A stretch of 25,894 nt of DNA from Lachnospiraceae bacterium (lineage in GTDB: Bacteria; Bacillota; Clostridia; Lachnospirales; Lachnospiraceae). Shown here in pieces: positions 8,288 through 16,498 of this stretch. The stretch's first letter is position 1, and each line of letters opens with the position of its first letter. The position numbers and the translations under genes are program-made. The notes under the pieces are model-generated. The model was not told where the DNA came from, did no database searches, and saw nothing but the letters and a program-made list of their open reading frames with translations. The DNA is taken from NCBI GenBank assembly GCA_016293925.1, contig JAEDCX010000030.1, positions 1 through 25,894 of the forward strand, read 5' to 3'.

Positions 8288-8443
8288 TCACCCGACTCCG
8301 ATACATTCCAGACAGATCATAACTGCCTTTCGGTAAAAAACAATCACTTCCCCCAGTCTGCTTCCCAGAATCATCAACCCAATTCCCGCAATGACAAGCA
8401 AAACCGGCAGATATTTTCGACATACCCACAGAAACTTTCTCAT
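8288..8443 (-). CDS. CD1871A-type CXXC membrane microprotein (51 aa)
   Basis: A 51-aa gene found by translating the 174-base gap between the polyferredoxin and the thioredoxin-like gene. It reads MRKFLWVCRKYLP, one membrane helix (VLLVIAGIGLMILGSRL), then a short charged stretch and the C-terminal CLECIGVG. The C-terminal CLECIG motif and the neighbours match small proteins known as the CD1871A family of CXXC-containing proteins, recalled rather than searched. The CXXC pair sits next to the membrane and could swap thiols with the lipoprotein upstream or receive electrons from the polyferredoxin downstream. The start is 9 bases after the upstream stop; a GGAG lies about 12 bases before the ATG. 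Confidence 0.85.
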   Translation of the reverse strand: MRKFLWVCRKYLPVLLVIAGIGLMILGSRLGEVIVFYRKAVMICLECIGVG

Positions 8444-8452
8444 GGTAACAGA

Positions 8453-9127
8453 TCACTCCGCATCAGCCATCACAGAATCAATATAATCTACCCAGGTATC
8501 ATAATCCATGGCACCGACAACACTGTACAGAATATTGCCGCGAGCATCCATGAAAAAAGTAGTCGGAACATACTGAACTTCACGCAACAGCGTATCATTC
8601 AGAGAATCTGAAGCCAGAATATGCAGATAGGTACCAGCTCCTGTAGTTGCGATGATCTCCTCTGCATAGTCTGTATCGTCCGCATCGTAGACATCCAGGA
8701 CGATCCCGACAAACTGAACTCCCTTGGATTCATATTCCTCTGCCAGTCTGCCCAGCTCCGGCATCTCCCGGATGCAGGGACCACAATATGTAGCCCATAC
8801 ATTGAACACGGTCAGGTTTGCATTCAACAGCATATCTTGGTTTACATAATTCCCAGAGAGATCCTTCGACTCGAACCGGATCATATCCACGGTTGCCGAT
8901 GCACTGTCCGCCTCCTGACCGGTCGCCTCCGTACTGTCCGCTGGTGCACCGTTCCCGCCCGCTATGACCGTTTGTTCCTTTCCGGTCAGTTTCTCTTCAA
9001 TGCCGGGTTGCCGGAGTGTTCCCTGATCTTTTTCTGCTCCGCACCCTGCCATACTCATGCACAGCAGGATTCCAACCGCACCCAATACCATTTTCCGTAA
9101 ACCCAATATCTTTATGGAAGTTCTCAT
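8453..9127 (-). CDS. TlpA/ResA-like thioredoxin-fold lipoprotein
   Basis: A 224-aa exported protein. The N-terminus has a basic region, a hydrophobic core and a lipobox-like MAGC with C29 as the likely lipidated residue. A Ser/Ala/Gly/Glu-rich linker (about 30-80) follows, then a TlpA/AhpC-TSA redoxin domain with NVWATYCGPCIREMPEL; the CGPC pair is C115/C118. VPTTFFMDARGNI contains the cis-proline typical of thioredoxin folds. Family members reduce or exchange disulfides outside the membrane, for example in cytochrome maturation, but no cytochrome gene is seen here. It is the first gene of a four-gene redox run. GGAGAAGGAG lies upstream of the ATG. Confidence 0.92.
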   Translation of the reverse strand: MRTSIKILGLRKMVLGAVGILLCMSMAGCGAEKDQGTLRQPGIEEKLTGKEQTVIAGGNGAPADSTEATGQEADSASATVDMIRFESKDLSGNYVNQDMLLNANLTVFNVWATYCGPCIREMPELGRLAEEYESKGVQFVGIVLDVYDADDTDYAEEIIATTGAGTYLHILASDSLNDTLLREVQYVPTTFFMDARGNILYSVVGAMDYDTWVDYIDSVMADAE

Positions 9128-9203
9128 TATACAAATTCTCCTTCTCCTATCATTTCGTTCTCCTGACTGTTCTCTTTTCCGGACGGACTGAAGTAATATG
9201 CCT

Positions 9204-9674
9204 CTACGACCTTACACATTCCACCAGCGTATCGCCCTCATATCTCAGCTTCAGTTGGAAAAACGGTCCCTCTTCTTCTAGGATCCGGAAAAAGACCTTG
9301 TCTCCTTCCCAGATCGGCAGTTCATAGACCGCCCGTTTCGGAATCCACCGAAGTTCTCCTTCCCTGCAATCCGGAAGGGCATCCGGATCTCCTTCATACC
9401 CGTCTGCGGTATACAGAAACATATATTCCGTCTGCCATTGATCTGACAGAAACGTAATCAGCCCCCGCAGGTGGTATTGGGTTAATCTCAGCCCGGTTTC
9501 CTCATAGGTTTCCCGGACAACGCATTCATCCGGTGTCTCTCCTTCCAGAAAATGCCCGCCTACGCCGATCCATTTGTCATGATTCACGTCATGCTGTTTC
9601 CTGACCCGGTGCATCATCAGATATTCCTCTCCCCGTTGAATGTAGCACAGCGTTGTTAGGCGATCATGTCCCAT
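9204..9674 (-). CDS. Nudix hydrolase (8-oxo-dGTP diphosphatase-like)
   Basis: A 156-aa protein with a complete Nudix box GX5EX7REUXEEXGU: G40, E46, R54, E55, E58, E59 and G61 in GGHFLEGETPDECVVRETYEE. The C-terminal half (RWIPKRAVYELPIWEGDKVFF) resembles MutT-like 8-oxo-dGTP diphosphatases of Firmicutes, which remove oxidised nucleotides. The exact substrate cannot be read from the sequence. GGAGG lies 9 bases before the ATG. The next gene begins 76 bases downstream, so it may be transcribed with the redox operon. The kinase terminator separates it from the upstream gene. Confidence 0.9.
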   Translation of the reverse strand: MGHDRLTTLCYIQRGEEYLMMHRVRKQHDVNHDKWIGVGGHFLEGETPDECVVRETYEETGLRLTQYHLRGLITFLSDQWQTEYMFLYTADGYEGDPDALPDCREGELRWIPKRAVYELPIWEGDKVFFRILEEEGPFFQLKLRYEGDTLVECVRS

Positions 9675-9752
9675 TTCACTTCACCTCCGATTTCTCTGTT
9701 TCCCATCAGACGGAATCCCACGCGCATCCGTCCGCACGTTTCCATGGCACCC

Positions 9753-9783
9753 AAACCGAAAAGAACCGCACTATTGCGGTTCT
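9753..9783 (-). terminator. Terminator hairpin overlapping the kinase stop codon
   Basis: On the - strand, AGAACCGCA (9783-9775) pairs perfectly with TGCGGTTCT (9770-9762) across a four-base loop, followed by TTTTCGGTTT. The TAG stop codon of the kinase (9773-9771) lies in the loop, so the coding sequence forms the 5' arm. The U-tract is interrupted. Confidence 0.65.
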
Positions 9784-12425
9784 CCGGAATGTGGCAAAAC
9801 AGTGGCCATACGTGTCATATGCTTCTCCAATTCCTCCAGCAGAATCAAATTCAGTGCCCTGACCCTGTCAAATTTCTTCTGCGTTACGGCAGTCTCCAGA
9901 ATAACGGACAATTTCGACAACAGCAGTGCTCCAATGGTTGCCGATGTGTTCTTCAGGGTATGTACCTTAATCCGGTAACTTCCCGCCATACCTTCCTCTT
10001 CGATCCGCTCTGCCATCGGTCCCAGTTCCTCCGACAATTCGGCAAAGAATTCGTACGCTGCCTCCATCGTTTCCAGCAGAAGTTCCTTGGTTCCCACGAA
10101 TTCAAGCGCATAATCCCAATCGAACTCCTCCAGTTCCGGAAGATCCGCGTTCCGGTTCTCCTCCGCCGCCGCATCCTTCCCGTCTGTTTCCGCCGGCACC
10201 GTCCTCGTAACGTCCGTTCCCCGCTCATCCTCCGGTCTGTCTTCCGTAAGCAGCTCCTGCGGCAGGAAATGAGCAATCATCGCTTCCAGTTTCGCCGCAT
10301 TAACCGGCTTCGTCAGGAAATCATCAAATCCCAGACTCAGATACTCCTCTCTGGCACCCGTCACCGCATTTGCGGTTAACATAATAACAGGAGTATGCTT
10401 GTTTGGGTAATCTCCCAGTTTATGCATTGCAGCCAAGGTTTCAATACCATCCATCCCAGGCATCATATGATCCATGAAAATAATATTGTATGGCGTCCTT
10501 GTAACCTTATCAAGACATGCCTTTCCGCTGTCCGCATCATCGATCTGAACGGCGGTCTGTTTCAGAAGATTACGGAATACGCCTCTGTTCATCGCATTGT
10601 CGTCCACCAGCAGAATCTTCGCATCCGGGGCGTAGAACCCTGCCTTGTAATCCTTTTTCACACCGTCGCATCGCTCCGGCCGGAACACGCCGACAGGCTC
10701 GGAATCTTCAATCCTCTGGATGATGTCAAAGGAGAACCGGCTTCCCTTGCCGTATTCACTTTTGACCTCCAGTTTACTGTCCATCATGGCAAGCAGATTC
10801 TTGGAAATTGCCATCCCGAGACCGGTTCCCTGAATGTTCCGATTTCTGCTCTCTTCGATCCGTTCAAAGGAAGCAAATAATTTGGACATATCCTCTTCTT
10901 TGATACCGATTCCGGTATCCTCGATCTCATAATGCAGTCTGATCTGATCCTCCATGCGGATCCCCCGGACCCGGAACCAGACCTTGCCCTGCACCGTATA
11001 TTTGATCGCATTGGACAACAGATTCATCAGTACCTGCCGGATTCTCAGATCATCCCCGAACAGTTTGGACGGCAACCTCGGATCCACTTCCATGATCAGC
11101 TCCAGCTCCTTCTCCTGGGCTTTCAGGGTATTCATGTTAAAAATATACTGGAACGTATCTGTCAGGTTGTATGTGTACGGGAGGATCTCCATCTTCCCCG
11201 ATTCGATCTTAGTATTGTCCAGAATATCGTTGATAATCCCCAGCAATGTCTCTGCGGAATTCTCAACATCCCTGGCGTACCGGCTGATATTCTCATCCTT
11301 GCTCTCCCGCCGGATCACCTCATTCATACCGAGAATGGCATTGATCGGCGTTCTAATCTCATGGGACATCCTTGCCAGGAATTCTGTCTTCGCCTGATTG
11401 GCCTGATCCGCATCTGCCTTCAGTCTGCGCATCTCATCCAGTTTATTTCTCTCCTCCGTCAGATCAAACAGGAGCAATGAATATCCCAGTTTCACACTGC
11501 CATCCATGATCTCCGACTTATAATATGCGTAGTAATGTCCGTCCCTGACAATTTCGCCGCACTTGTCCCCCTTTACCCAGTCATCGGTGCGCTCCATCGC
11601 TTCCCCGATTGCTCTTTTCCGAAGATGTGGAAATGTCTTCAACGCACTCTCATTGGCTTCCATGAAGGTATACTCCCCATCCACGATGATAACCGGCTCC
11701 CGCAGATCCTTCACAAGATTCGCATACGCGATATCAAATCCGTCAAAAATCTTACCATACAGAATGATCAACCCGTACACAAAACTGGTAATCGCAACAG
11801 AACAGGGGACAAAATCAAAATCCTTGATCGGCATGATCATCCCGGCGAAGAAACTGATAGGCGGAATCAAGGTCGGAATCAGCAGAATCCGGCAACTGTT
11901 CTTCAATCTGTGATATTTCGTCCGAATCATCGTTCTCGTAAGGAAAAAAACATTGGCGGAGAACTGCACCAGCAGACTGAATGCAAAAATGCTGAATAAC
12001 GGTCCCCTGTCCAGTACCGCATGGGGAATAAACCCTTCCGTGGTGAAATCGATGCTCCTGTAAAACAGAGGATTGTAATCCGACGTCAGGATACTGAGCA
12101 CCACAAACGCGTCAAACAGCAACGCAATCATTTGCAGCCACTTAGGAAAACGATATCCGCAATGTTTCACGATAAAAATAGTAAGATAGGTCCCGACAAA
12201 AGCACCGCCGAAGTACTCTGCCCGGATAGACATGGTTACCTGCTTTGCATCGGTTGACATAAGTTCCAGAAGGTAGCCAAAATTGTGCACCATGACAAAG
12301 GAACCGATGATCAGAAGATATTTGGTTATCTCACTGATCCTGCGCCTTCCCACAATAATGAAATAGGTTACCGTCAATGCCACCATGATGCATTGAAAAA
12401 TGATACAGAACGTCAAATTGCTCAT
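9771..12425 (-). CDS. Hybrid sensor histidine kinase (7TM-PAS-HK-REC-Hpt)
   Basis: An 884-aa multidomain kinase. About seven hydrophobic segments lie in residues 1-225 (histidine-kinase N-terminal 7TM type). A PAS-like region follows (about 240-325), then the dimerisation domain with phospho-acceptor H355 in SHEIRTPINAILGMNEV and an ATPase domain with DTGIGIKEEDMSKLFASF and GTGLGMAI (about 455-570). The receiver domain has the phospho-acceptor D652 in IIFMDHMMPGMDG and the conserved lysine in LTKPVNAAKL. The C-terminal Hpt domain has H822 in VHTLKNTSATIGALL. All catalytic residues of a full phosphorelay are present, but no output domain and no separate response regulator gene is nearby. It starts 22 bases after the NeuB-type gene and is probably co-transcribed with it. 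Confidence 0.95.
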   Translation of the reverse strand: MSNLTFCIIFQCIMVALTVTYFIIVGRRRISEITKYLLIIGSFVMVHNFGYLLELMSTDAKQVTMSIRAEYFGGAFVGTYLTIFIVKHCGYRFPKWLQMIALLFDAFVVLSILTSDYNPLFYRSIDFTTEGFIPHAVLDRGPLFSIFAFSLLVQFSANVFFLTRTMIRTKYHRLKNSCRILLIPTLIPPISFFAGMIMPIKDFDFVPCSVAITSFVYGLIILYGKIFDGFDIAYANLVKDLREPVIIVDGEYTFMEANESALKTFPHLRKRAIGEAMERTDDWVKGDKCGEIVRDGHYYAYYKSEIMDGSVKLGYSLLLFDLTEERNKLDEMRRLKADADQANQAKTEFLARMSHEIRTPINAILGMNEVIRRESKDENISRYARDVENSAETLLGIINDILDNTKIESGKMEILPYTYNLTDTFQYIFNMNTLKAQEKELELIMEVDPRLPSKLFGDDLRIRQVLMNLLSNAIKYTVQGKVWFRVRGIRMEDQIRLHYEIEDTGIGIKEEDMSKLFASFERIEESRNRNIQGTGLGMAISKNLLAMMDSKLEVKSEYGKGSRFSFDIIQRIEDSEPVGVFRPERCDGVKKDYKAGFYAPDAKILLVDDNAMNRGVFRNLLKQTAVQIDDADSGKACLDKVTRTPYNIIFMDHMMPGMDGIETLAAMHKLGDYPNKHTPVIMLTANAVTGAREEYLSLGFDDFLTKPVNAAKLEAMIAHFLPQELLTEDRPEDERGTDVTRTVPAETDGKDAAAEENRNADLPELEEFDWDYALEFVGTKELLLETMEAAYEFFAELSEELGPMAERIEEEGMAGSYRIKVHTLKNTSATIGALLLSKLSVILETAVTQKKFDRVRALNLILLEELEKHMTRMATVLPHSGEPQ

Positions 12426-12447
12426 GTTACCTCCGCCCAGAAGCGTC

Positions 12448-13494
12448 TTATCTGATCATCGTAAAATCAAAGGGTGTACCCCGCTCAATATCACACAGCG
12501 CGGTCTTCCCGAGAATGTCCTTGTAATACTTCGGCTTCACGCCGTACCCCGGCCGGATCACCCGAAGATTGCTCTCATCGAATACGTCTCCCGACCGGAC
12601 ATCCGCTACCACAAAAACGGATTTGCGGAACACAATACTGTTCTTCTCCTGTTCGCTGGGACCGTACATGGGCGTTCCGATCGCAGCCTCCGCGGCACGG
12701 ATATCCTGTACCATCTTCCGGAATTCCTCCGGGGTCATGGAAAATCCGGCATCCGGATTCTCTATTTCCCTACTGATACAGAAATGCTTCTCGATGACAT
12801 TCGCCCCCAGTGCTACTGCAACGGTAGCCCCAAGCGAGCCCATGGAATGATCGGACAGACCAACCGGAACCCGGAATTGCTTCTTCATATCTGGGATGGT
12901 GCTGAGATTCATCTGGTCGGAAACGGCAGGATAAGCACTGGAGCATTTTAAGAGAACGATCTGATCATTTCCCATTCTGTGCGCCGCATCCAGAGCCTCT
13001 CCGATCTCCTCCGTCGTCCCCATTCCGGTTGACATAATAATTGGTTTCCCCTTGGATGCCACATATTCGATCAGTGGAATATCCACCATCTCAAAAGAAG
13101 CAATCTTGTAAAACCCCACATTCATGTCTTCCAGGAAATCTACTGCTGTTTTATCAAATGGTGTGGAGAAAAAATCAATGCCGACAGCTTCTGCCTCTTC
13201 CTTCAATGCCTGCTGCCATTCCCAGGGGGTGAATGCTTTCTCATACAGATGATACAGATTCTCACCCTCCCAGGTTCCGTTCTCGATGTTGAAATACCGG
13301 TTATTGCAGTCAATGGTCAGCGTGTCTGCGGTATAGGTCTGAATCTTAATGCAATCCGCGCCTGCCTCTGCGGCAGCATGTATGATCTCCTTTGCCCTGT
13401 CAATCGATCCTGCATGGTTCGCAGACATCTCCGCGATCACATACGCCGGATGTCCGTCTCCGATCCATCTGTTCCCAATCTTCACACTTTCCAT
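12448..13494 (-). CDS. pseI: NeuB-family nonulosonic acid synthase, PseI-like
   Basis: A 348-aa NeuB-family enzyme that joins phosphoenolpyruvate to a hexose to make a nine-carbon sialic-acid-like sugar. The barrel motifs AEMSANHAGSIDRAKEII, ADCIKIQTYTADTLTID, KPIIMSTGMGT, VGLSDHSMG and GANVIEKHF are in order. A C-terminal SAF/antifreeze-like domain (about 285-348, VFVVADVRSGDVFDESNLRVIRPG) completes the usual architecture. The SANHAGS and QTYTADTLT variants favour pseudaminic acid synthase over Neu5Ac or legionaminic acid synthases, but this is not proven. No other gene of the pathway is in the window. GGAG lies six bases before the ATG. Confidence 0.88.
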   Translation of the reverse strand: MESVKIGNRWIGDGHPAYVIAEMSANHAGSIDRAKEIIHAAAEAGADCIKIQTYTADTLTIDCNNRYFNIENGTWEGENLYHLYEKAFTPWEWQQALKEEAEAVGIDFFSTPFDKTAVDFLEDMNVGFYKIASFEMVDIPLIEYVASKGKPIIMSTGMGTTEEIGEALDAAHRMGNDQIVLLKCSSAYPAVSDQMNLSTIPDMKKQFRVPVGLSDHSMGSLGATVAVALGANVIEKHFCISREIENPDAGFSMTPEEFRKMVQDIRAAEAAIGTPMYGPSEQEKNSIVFRKSVFVVADVRSGDVFDESNLRVIRPGYGVKPKYYKDILGKTALCDIERGTPFDFTMIR

Positions 13495-13548
13495 ACCGCT
13501 CTCCGTTTCCTGCAGGGTCTAGCATGTCTCATGCACCCTTTTCTCTAA

Positions 13549-13577
13549 ATTATATGCAAAAAGCAAGGATAAAACAA
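13549..13577 (-). promoter_or_regulatory. Strong sigma-A promoter for the pseI-kinase operon
   Basis: On the - strand, TTGTTT (13577-13572) and a perfect TATAAT (13554-13549) are spaced by 17 bases, about 55 bases before the PseI-like start. The predicted leader contains GCATGAGACATGC, a short inverted repeat. Confidence 0.75.
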
Positions 13578-13655
13578 GTTGAAATTGCGAGATTCCCCGG
13601 ATATCGGAATGAATGATTCCTAGCGTTCCTGCTCCCGGTTCTCCTGTGGGCGCAT

Positions 13656-15674
13656 CTATTTTCTCTTTCCGGAAACAGCCCTGCTTGTCCCCTTCCCTGC
13701 AGTTTTTCCGGACACATTCTGTCTCTCCGTCTTCCTCTTACGGGACATTTCCCTGCCCCGCCGGTTCCCGGACGCACCCTTCTCCGTCTTCTTCCGGGCT
13801 GCATCTGCCTGCACATTCCCACGCGTTTTCAACTGACCTTTCGATTTCTCCCCCGGTTTTCTCGGCGGAATCAGACATTTTGACGGATCAAACCCGATCA
13901 GATCCCTGCGTCCTTCCCGGAGCAGAGCCTCCTTCACCAGATCATAATTCTCCGGCTTCCGATATTGGATCAGCGCTCTCTGCATTGCTTTTTCATGAGG
14001 ATTCGTCGTGATGGTTACCTTCTGCATGGTACGCGGATCCACACCGGTATAATACATACAGGTAGAGATTGTGGACGGGGTCGGGTAGAAATCCTGCACC
14101 TGTTCCGGCATATACCCCATATCCCGTACACTCTCGGCAAGGGCAATGGCATCCTTCATGTCAGACCCCGGATGCGACGAGATCAGATACGGAACCAGAT
14201 ACTGATCCAGTCCCAGCTGCCGATTGACCTGCTCAAATCGCTTTCGGAACGCTTCATATACCTCATTACGCGGCTTTCCCATGAGATCCAGCACATGATC
14301 CGTCACATGCTCCGGTGCCACCCGCAGTTGTCCGCTTACGTGATATTGACACAATTCCCGTAAGAATGTATCATCCTTGTCCGCCATCAGATAATCGTAT
14401 CGGATACCGGAACGGATAAATACTTTTTTCACTCCGGGGATTTCACGCAGTTTCCGCAGCAGTTTCACATAATCCGCATGGGTTGCCGTAAGATTCCTGC
14501 AGGGTTTCGGATAGAGACACTGCCGGTCTGTACATGCTCCGTGCGTCATCTGTTTGTCACAGGCGGGACGCCGGAAATTCGCAGTAGGACCTCCCACGTC
14601 GTGAATGTATCCCTTGAACTGCGGATCCCTGGTCATTTCCGTCGCTTCGCGAATCAGAGATTCATGGCTTCTTGCCTGTACGATACGTCCCTGATGGAAT
14701 GTCAGGGCACAGAAACTGCACCCTCCGAAACAGCCACGGTTGCTGGTCAGGGAGAATCTGATCTCCGAAATTGCCGGCACACCGCCCTCTGCCTCATAAC
14801 ACGGGTGATAGGTGTTCATATAAGGCAATTCATAGACGTCATCCAGTTCCTGTGTCGTCAGTGGTCTTGCCGGAGGATTCTGCACGATGTATCGTTTCTG
14901 CGCATATCGCTCTATCAACGGCTTCGCCGTGGCAAAATCCGTATTCCGATACTGGATTAGGAAGCTTCTGGCGTATTCCATGCGATCTGCAAGAAGCGCA
15001 TCATAATCCGGCAGCATGATGCCGCCCTGATGCGCAAGAATATCATCCACTTCCCTGGCTTTGTACACCGTTCCCGGCACAAACGTAATGTCTTCCACCG
15101 CAATCCCGCTGTTCAGCGCATCCGCGACCTCCACCACAGCCAGTTCACCCATTCCGTACAGGAGCAGATTTGCACCGGAATCCAGCAGAATGGAATGCTT
15201 CAGCCTGTCAGACCAGTAATCATAGTGGGCAAGTCTCCGCAGACTCGCTTCGATTCCACCGATCAGAATCGGTACCCTTCCATATTTCCTGCGGATCAGA
15301 TTACAATACACTATAGTAGCATAATCCGGCCGTTTCCCCGTCTTGCCGCCCGGCGTATACGCGTCCACGGAACGACGTTTCTTATTCACCGTATAATGGT
15401 TGACCATGGAATCCATGTTGCCGGCGCAGACCAGAAATCCGAGTCTAGGCATCCCAAACGTGGCGATACTCTCCGCGTCCGTCCAGTCCGGTTGAGAGAT
15501 CATGGCGACACGATACCCTCTGGATTCCAGCACACGGCTGATAATCGCCGGTCCGAAGGACGAATGATCCACATAGGCATCTCCGATTACGAATACGAAA
15601 TCCGCCCGGTCCCATCCCCGTTCCCGCATATCCTCCATCGTCATGGGTAAAAATTGTTTTCCTGTATCTGTCAT
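13656..15674 (-). CDS. YgiQ family radical SAM protein
   Basis: A 672-aa protein of the UPF0313/YgiQ group. The opening QFLPMTMEDMRERGWDRADF and FGPAIISRVLESRGYRV are characteristic, as is GGIEASLRRLAHYDYWSD. The radical SAM cluster site is SNRGCFGGCSFCALTFHQGR (C315, C319, C322), and RVAPEHVTDHVLDLMGKP lies in the barrel. The last 60 residues are a Lys/Arg-rich low-complexity tail that may bind nucleic acid. The biological substrate of the family is not established. The start at 15674 makes an ATGA overlap with the upstream ArsC-like stop; an in-frame ATG at 15692 with GGGAAG upstream is an alternative. Confidence 0.92.
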   Translation of the reverse strand: MTDTGKQFLPMTMEDMRERGWDRADFVFVIGDAYVDHSSFGPAIISRVLESRGYRVAMISQPDWTDAESIATFGMPRLGFLVCAGNMDSMVNHYTVNKKRRSVDAYTPGGKTGKRPDYATIVYCNLIRRKYGRVPILIGGIEASLRRLAHYDYWSDRLKHSILLDSGANLLLYGMGELAVVEVADALNSGIAVEDITFVPGTVYKAREVDDILAHQGGIMLPDYDALLADRMEYARSFLIQYRNTDFATAKPLIERYAQKRYIVQNPPARPLTTQELDDVYELPYMNTYHPCYEAEGGVPAISEIRFSLTSNRGCFGGCSFCALTFHQGRIVQARSHESLIREATEMTRDPQFKGYIHDVGGPTANFRRPACDKQMTHGACTDRQCLYPKPCRNLTATHADYVKLLRKLREIPGVKKVFIRSGIRYDYLMADKDDTFLRELCQYHVSGQLRVAPEHVTDHVLDLMGKPRNEVYEAFRKRFEQVNRQLGLDQYLVPYLISSHPGSDMKDAIALAESVRDMGYMPEQVQDFYPTPSTISTCMYYTGVDPRTMQKVTITTNPHEKAMQRALIQYRKPENYDLVKEALLREGRRDLIGFDPSKCLIPPRKPGEKSKGQLKTRGNVQADAARKKTEKGASGNRRGREMSRKRKTERQNVSGKTAGKGTSRAVSGKRK

Positions 15675-16021
15675 TGTAATTTCTCTGCCCATTCCGCTTC
15701 CCGGAATCCGGTCAGTACGGTCTCTCCCTTTACAATTATCGGACGTTTCACAAGCATGCCGTTGCCGGCGAGAAGCTGCAATTGTTCTTCCTCACTCATA
15801 TTCGGAAGTTTGTCTTTCAGCTGCATCTCTTTATACAGCATTCCGCTGGTATTGAAAAACCGCTTCAGCGGAAGCCCGCTCTTCACATACCATTCCTTCA
15901 ACTCGTCATAAGAAGGATTCTCCTCCGCAATATGACGGTCTGTATATGCGATCTGCCTCTCATCCAGCCATTTTTTGGCTTTCTGACAGGTTGAACATCT
16001 CGGATATTCCAAAAAAAGCAT
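15671..16021 (-). CDS. ArsC/Spx-family thioredoxin-fold protein
   Basis: A 116-aa protein of the arsenate reductase ArsC/Spx/YffB family. It begins LEYPRCSTCQKAKKWL, with the CxxC pair C9/C12, followed by LPLKRFFNTSGMLYKEM and PIIVKGETVLTGFREAEW, the usual family blocks. Spx-type members bind RNA polymerase and use CxxC as a redox switch, while ArsC types reduce arsenate. The single-domain length and lack of ars genes nearby do not decide between them. AGGAGG lies 8 bases before the ATG. Its stop overlaps the ygiQ start, so the two are coupled. Confidence 0.9.
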   Translation of the reverse strand: MLFLEYPRCSTCQKAKKWLDERQIAYTDRHIAEENPSYDELKEWYVKSGLPLKRFFNTSGMLYKEMQLKDKLPNMSEEEQLQLLAGNGMLVKRPIIVKGETVLTGFREAEWAEKLQ

Positions 16022-16083
16022 TGTCGTCGCCTCCTGTTCCTGTTATGCACGCCAAAGGGATTTCCCTCCGCCTGCCGCATCTC

Positions 16084-16113
16084 TCTATACAGATTTTGCA
16101 CGATTCTACGCAA
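16084..16113 (-). promoter_or_regulatory. Candidate promoter for the arsC-ygiQ pair
   Basis: On the - strand, TTGCGT (16113-16108) and TATAGA (16089-16084) are spaced by 18 bases, about 60 bases before the ArsC-like start. The hexamers are moderate matches only. Confidence 0.4.
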
Positions 16114-16164
16114 AACAGCAATACTATTTCCGCAAAAAAATAATTTTCCAGACCTAATTGCGGG

Positions 16165-16266
16165 ATTCTGGACGCAGCACGCCATGAATTTGCCGGCAAG
16201 GGATATGACGGTGCCTCACTCAACACAATCTGCGCCGAAAACGGCATCTCCAAGGGGATCATCCTC
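16165..16266 (+). pseudogene. Relic of a TetR-family regulator (HTH fragment)
   Basis: Reading frame 1 from 16165 gives 34 residues, ILDAARHEFAGKGYDGASLN followed by TICAENGISKGIIL, which match the N-terminal helix-turn-helix region of TetR regulators. There is an in-frame stop and no ATG just upstream, and the similarity ends abruptly after the ISKG motif where TLYHYF-like residues would be expected. It lies between two genes on the opposite strand. It looks like the remnant of a deleted regulator. Confidence 0.55.
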
Positions 16267-16293
16267 CGGGAACACGAAGAACGCATCCGGCAT

Positions 16294-16467
16294 TCATTGC
16301 CCGTTTTCCGTTTTGTTTACATTTTTGCTTCCGCACCCCCTGCCGGAACAATGTCCGCACAGGGGGCAGCCGATGCATCCGGCACCGCTCTTCTTCTTTT
16401 TGCGCAGGCAGAGCACTGCTGTCCCTACGATAACCATGAGAATTCCTGTCACAATCAAACTTTCCAC
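16294..16467 (-). CDS. FeoB-associated Cys-rich membrane protein
   Basis: A 57-aa protein starting with GTG at 16467: one N-terminal membrane helix (ESLIVTGILMVIVGTAVLCL), then KKKKSG and a Cys cluster CIGCPLCGHCSGRGC. This architecture is that of the FeoB-associated Cys-rich proteins found after feoB in many Firmicutes. They are thought to help ferrous iron uptake, but their mechanism is unproven. The GTG start is preferred because AAAGGAG lies six bases before it; an ATG at 16530 would add 21 unrelated residues and overlap feoB. It begins 31 bases after the feoB stop. Confidence 0.88.
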   Translation of the reverse strand: MESLIVTGILMVIVGTAVLCLRKKKKSGAGCIGCPLCGHCSGRGCGSKNVNKTENGQ

Positions 16468-16498
16468 TGCTGCTCCTTTCCGGTATCTATCCTGCATA

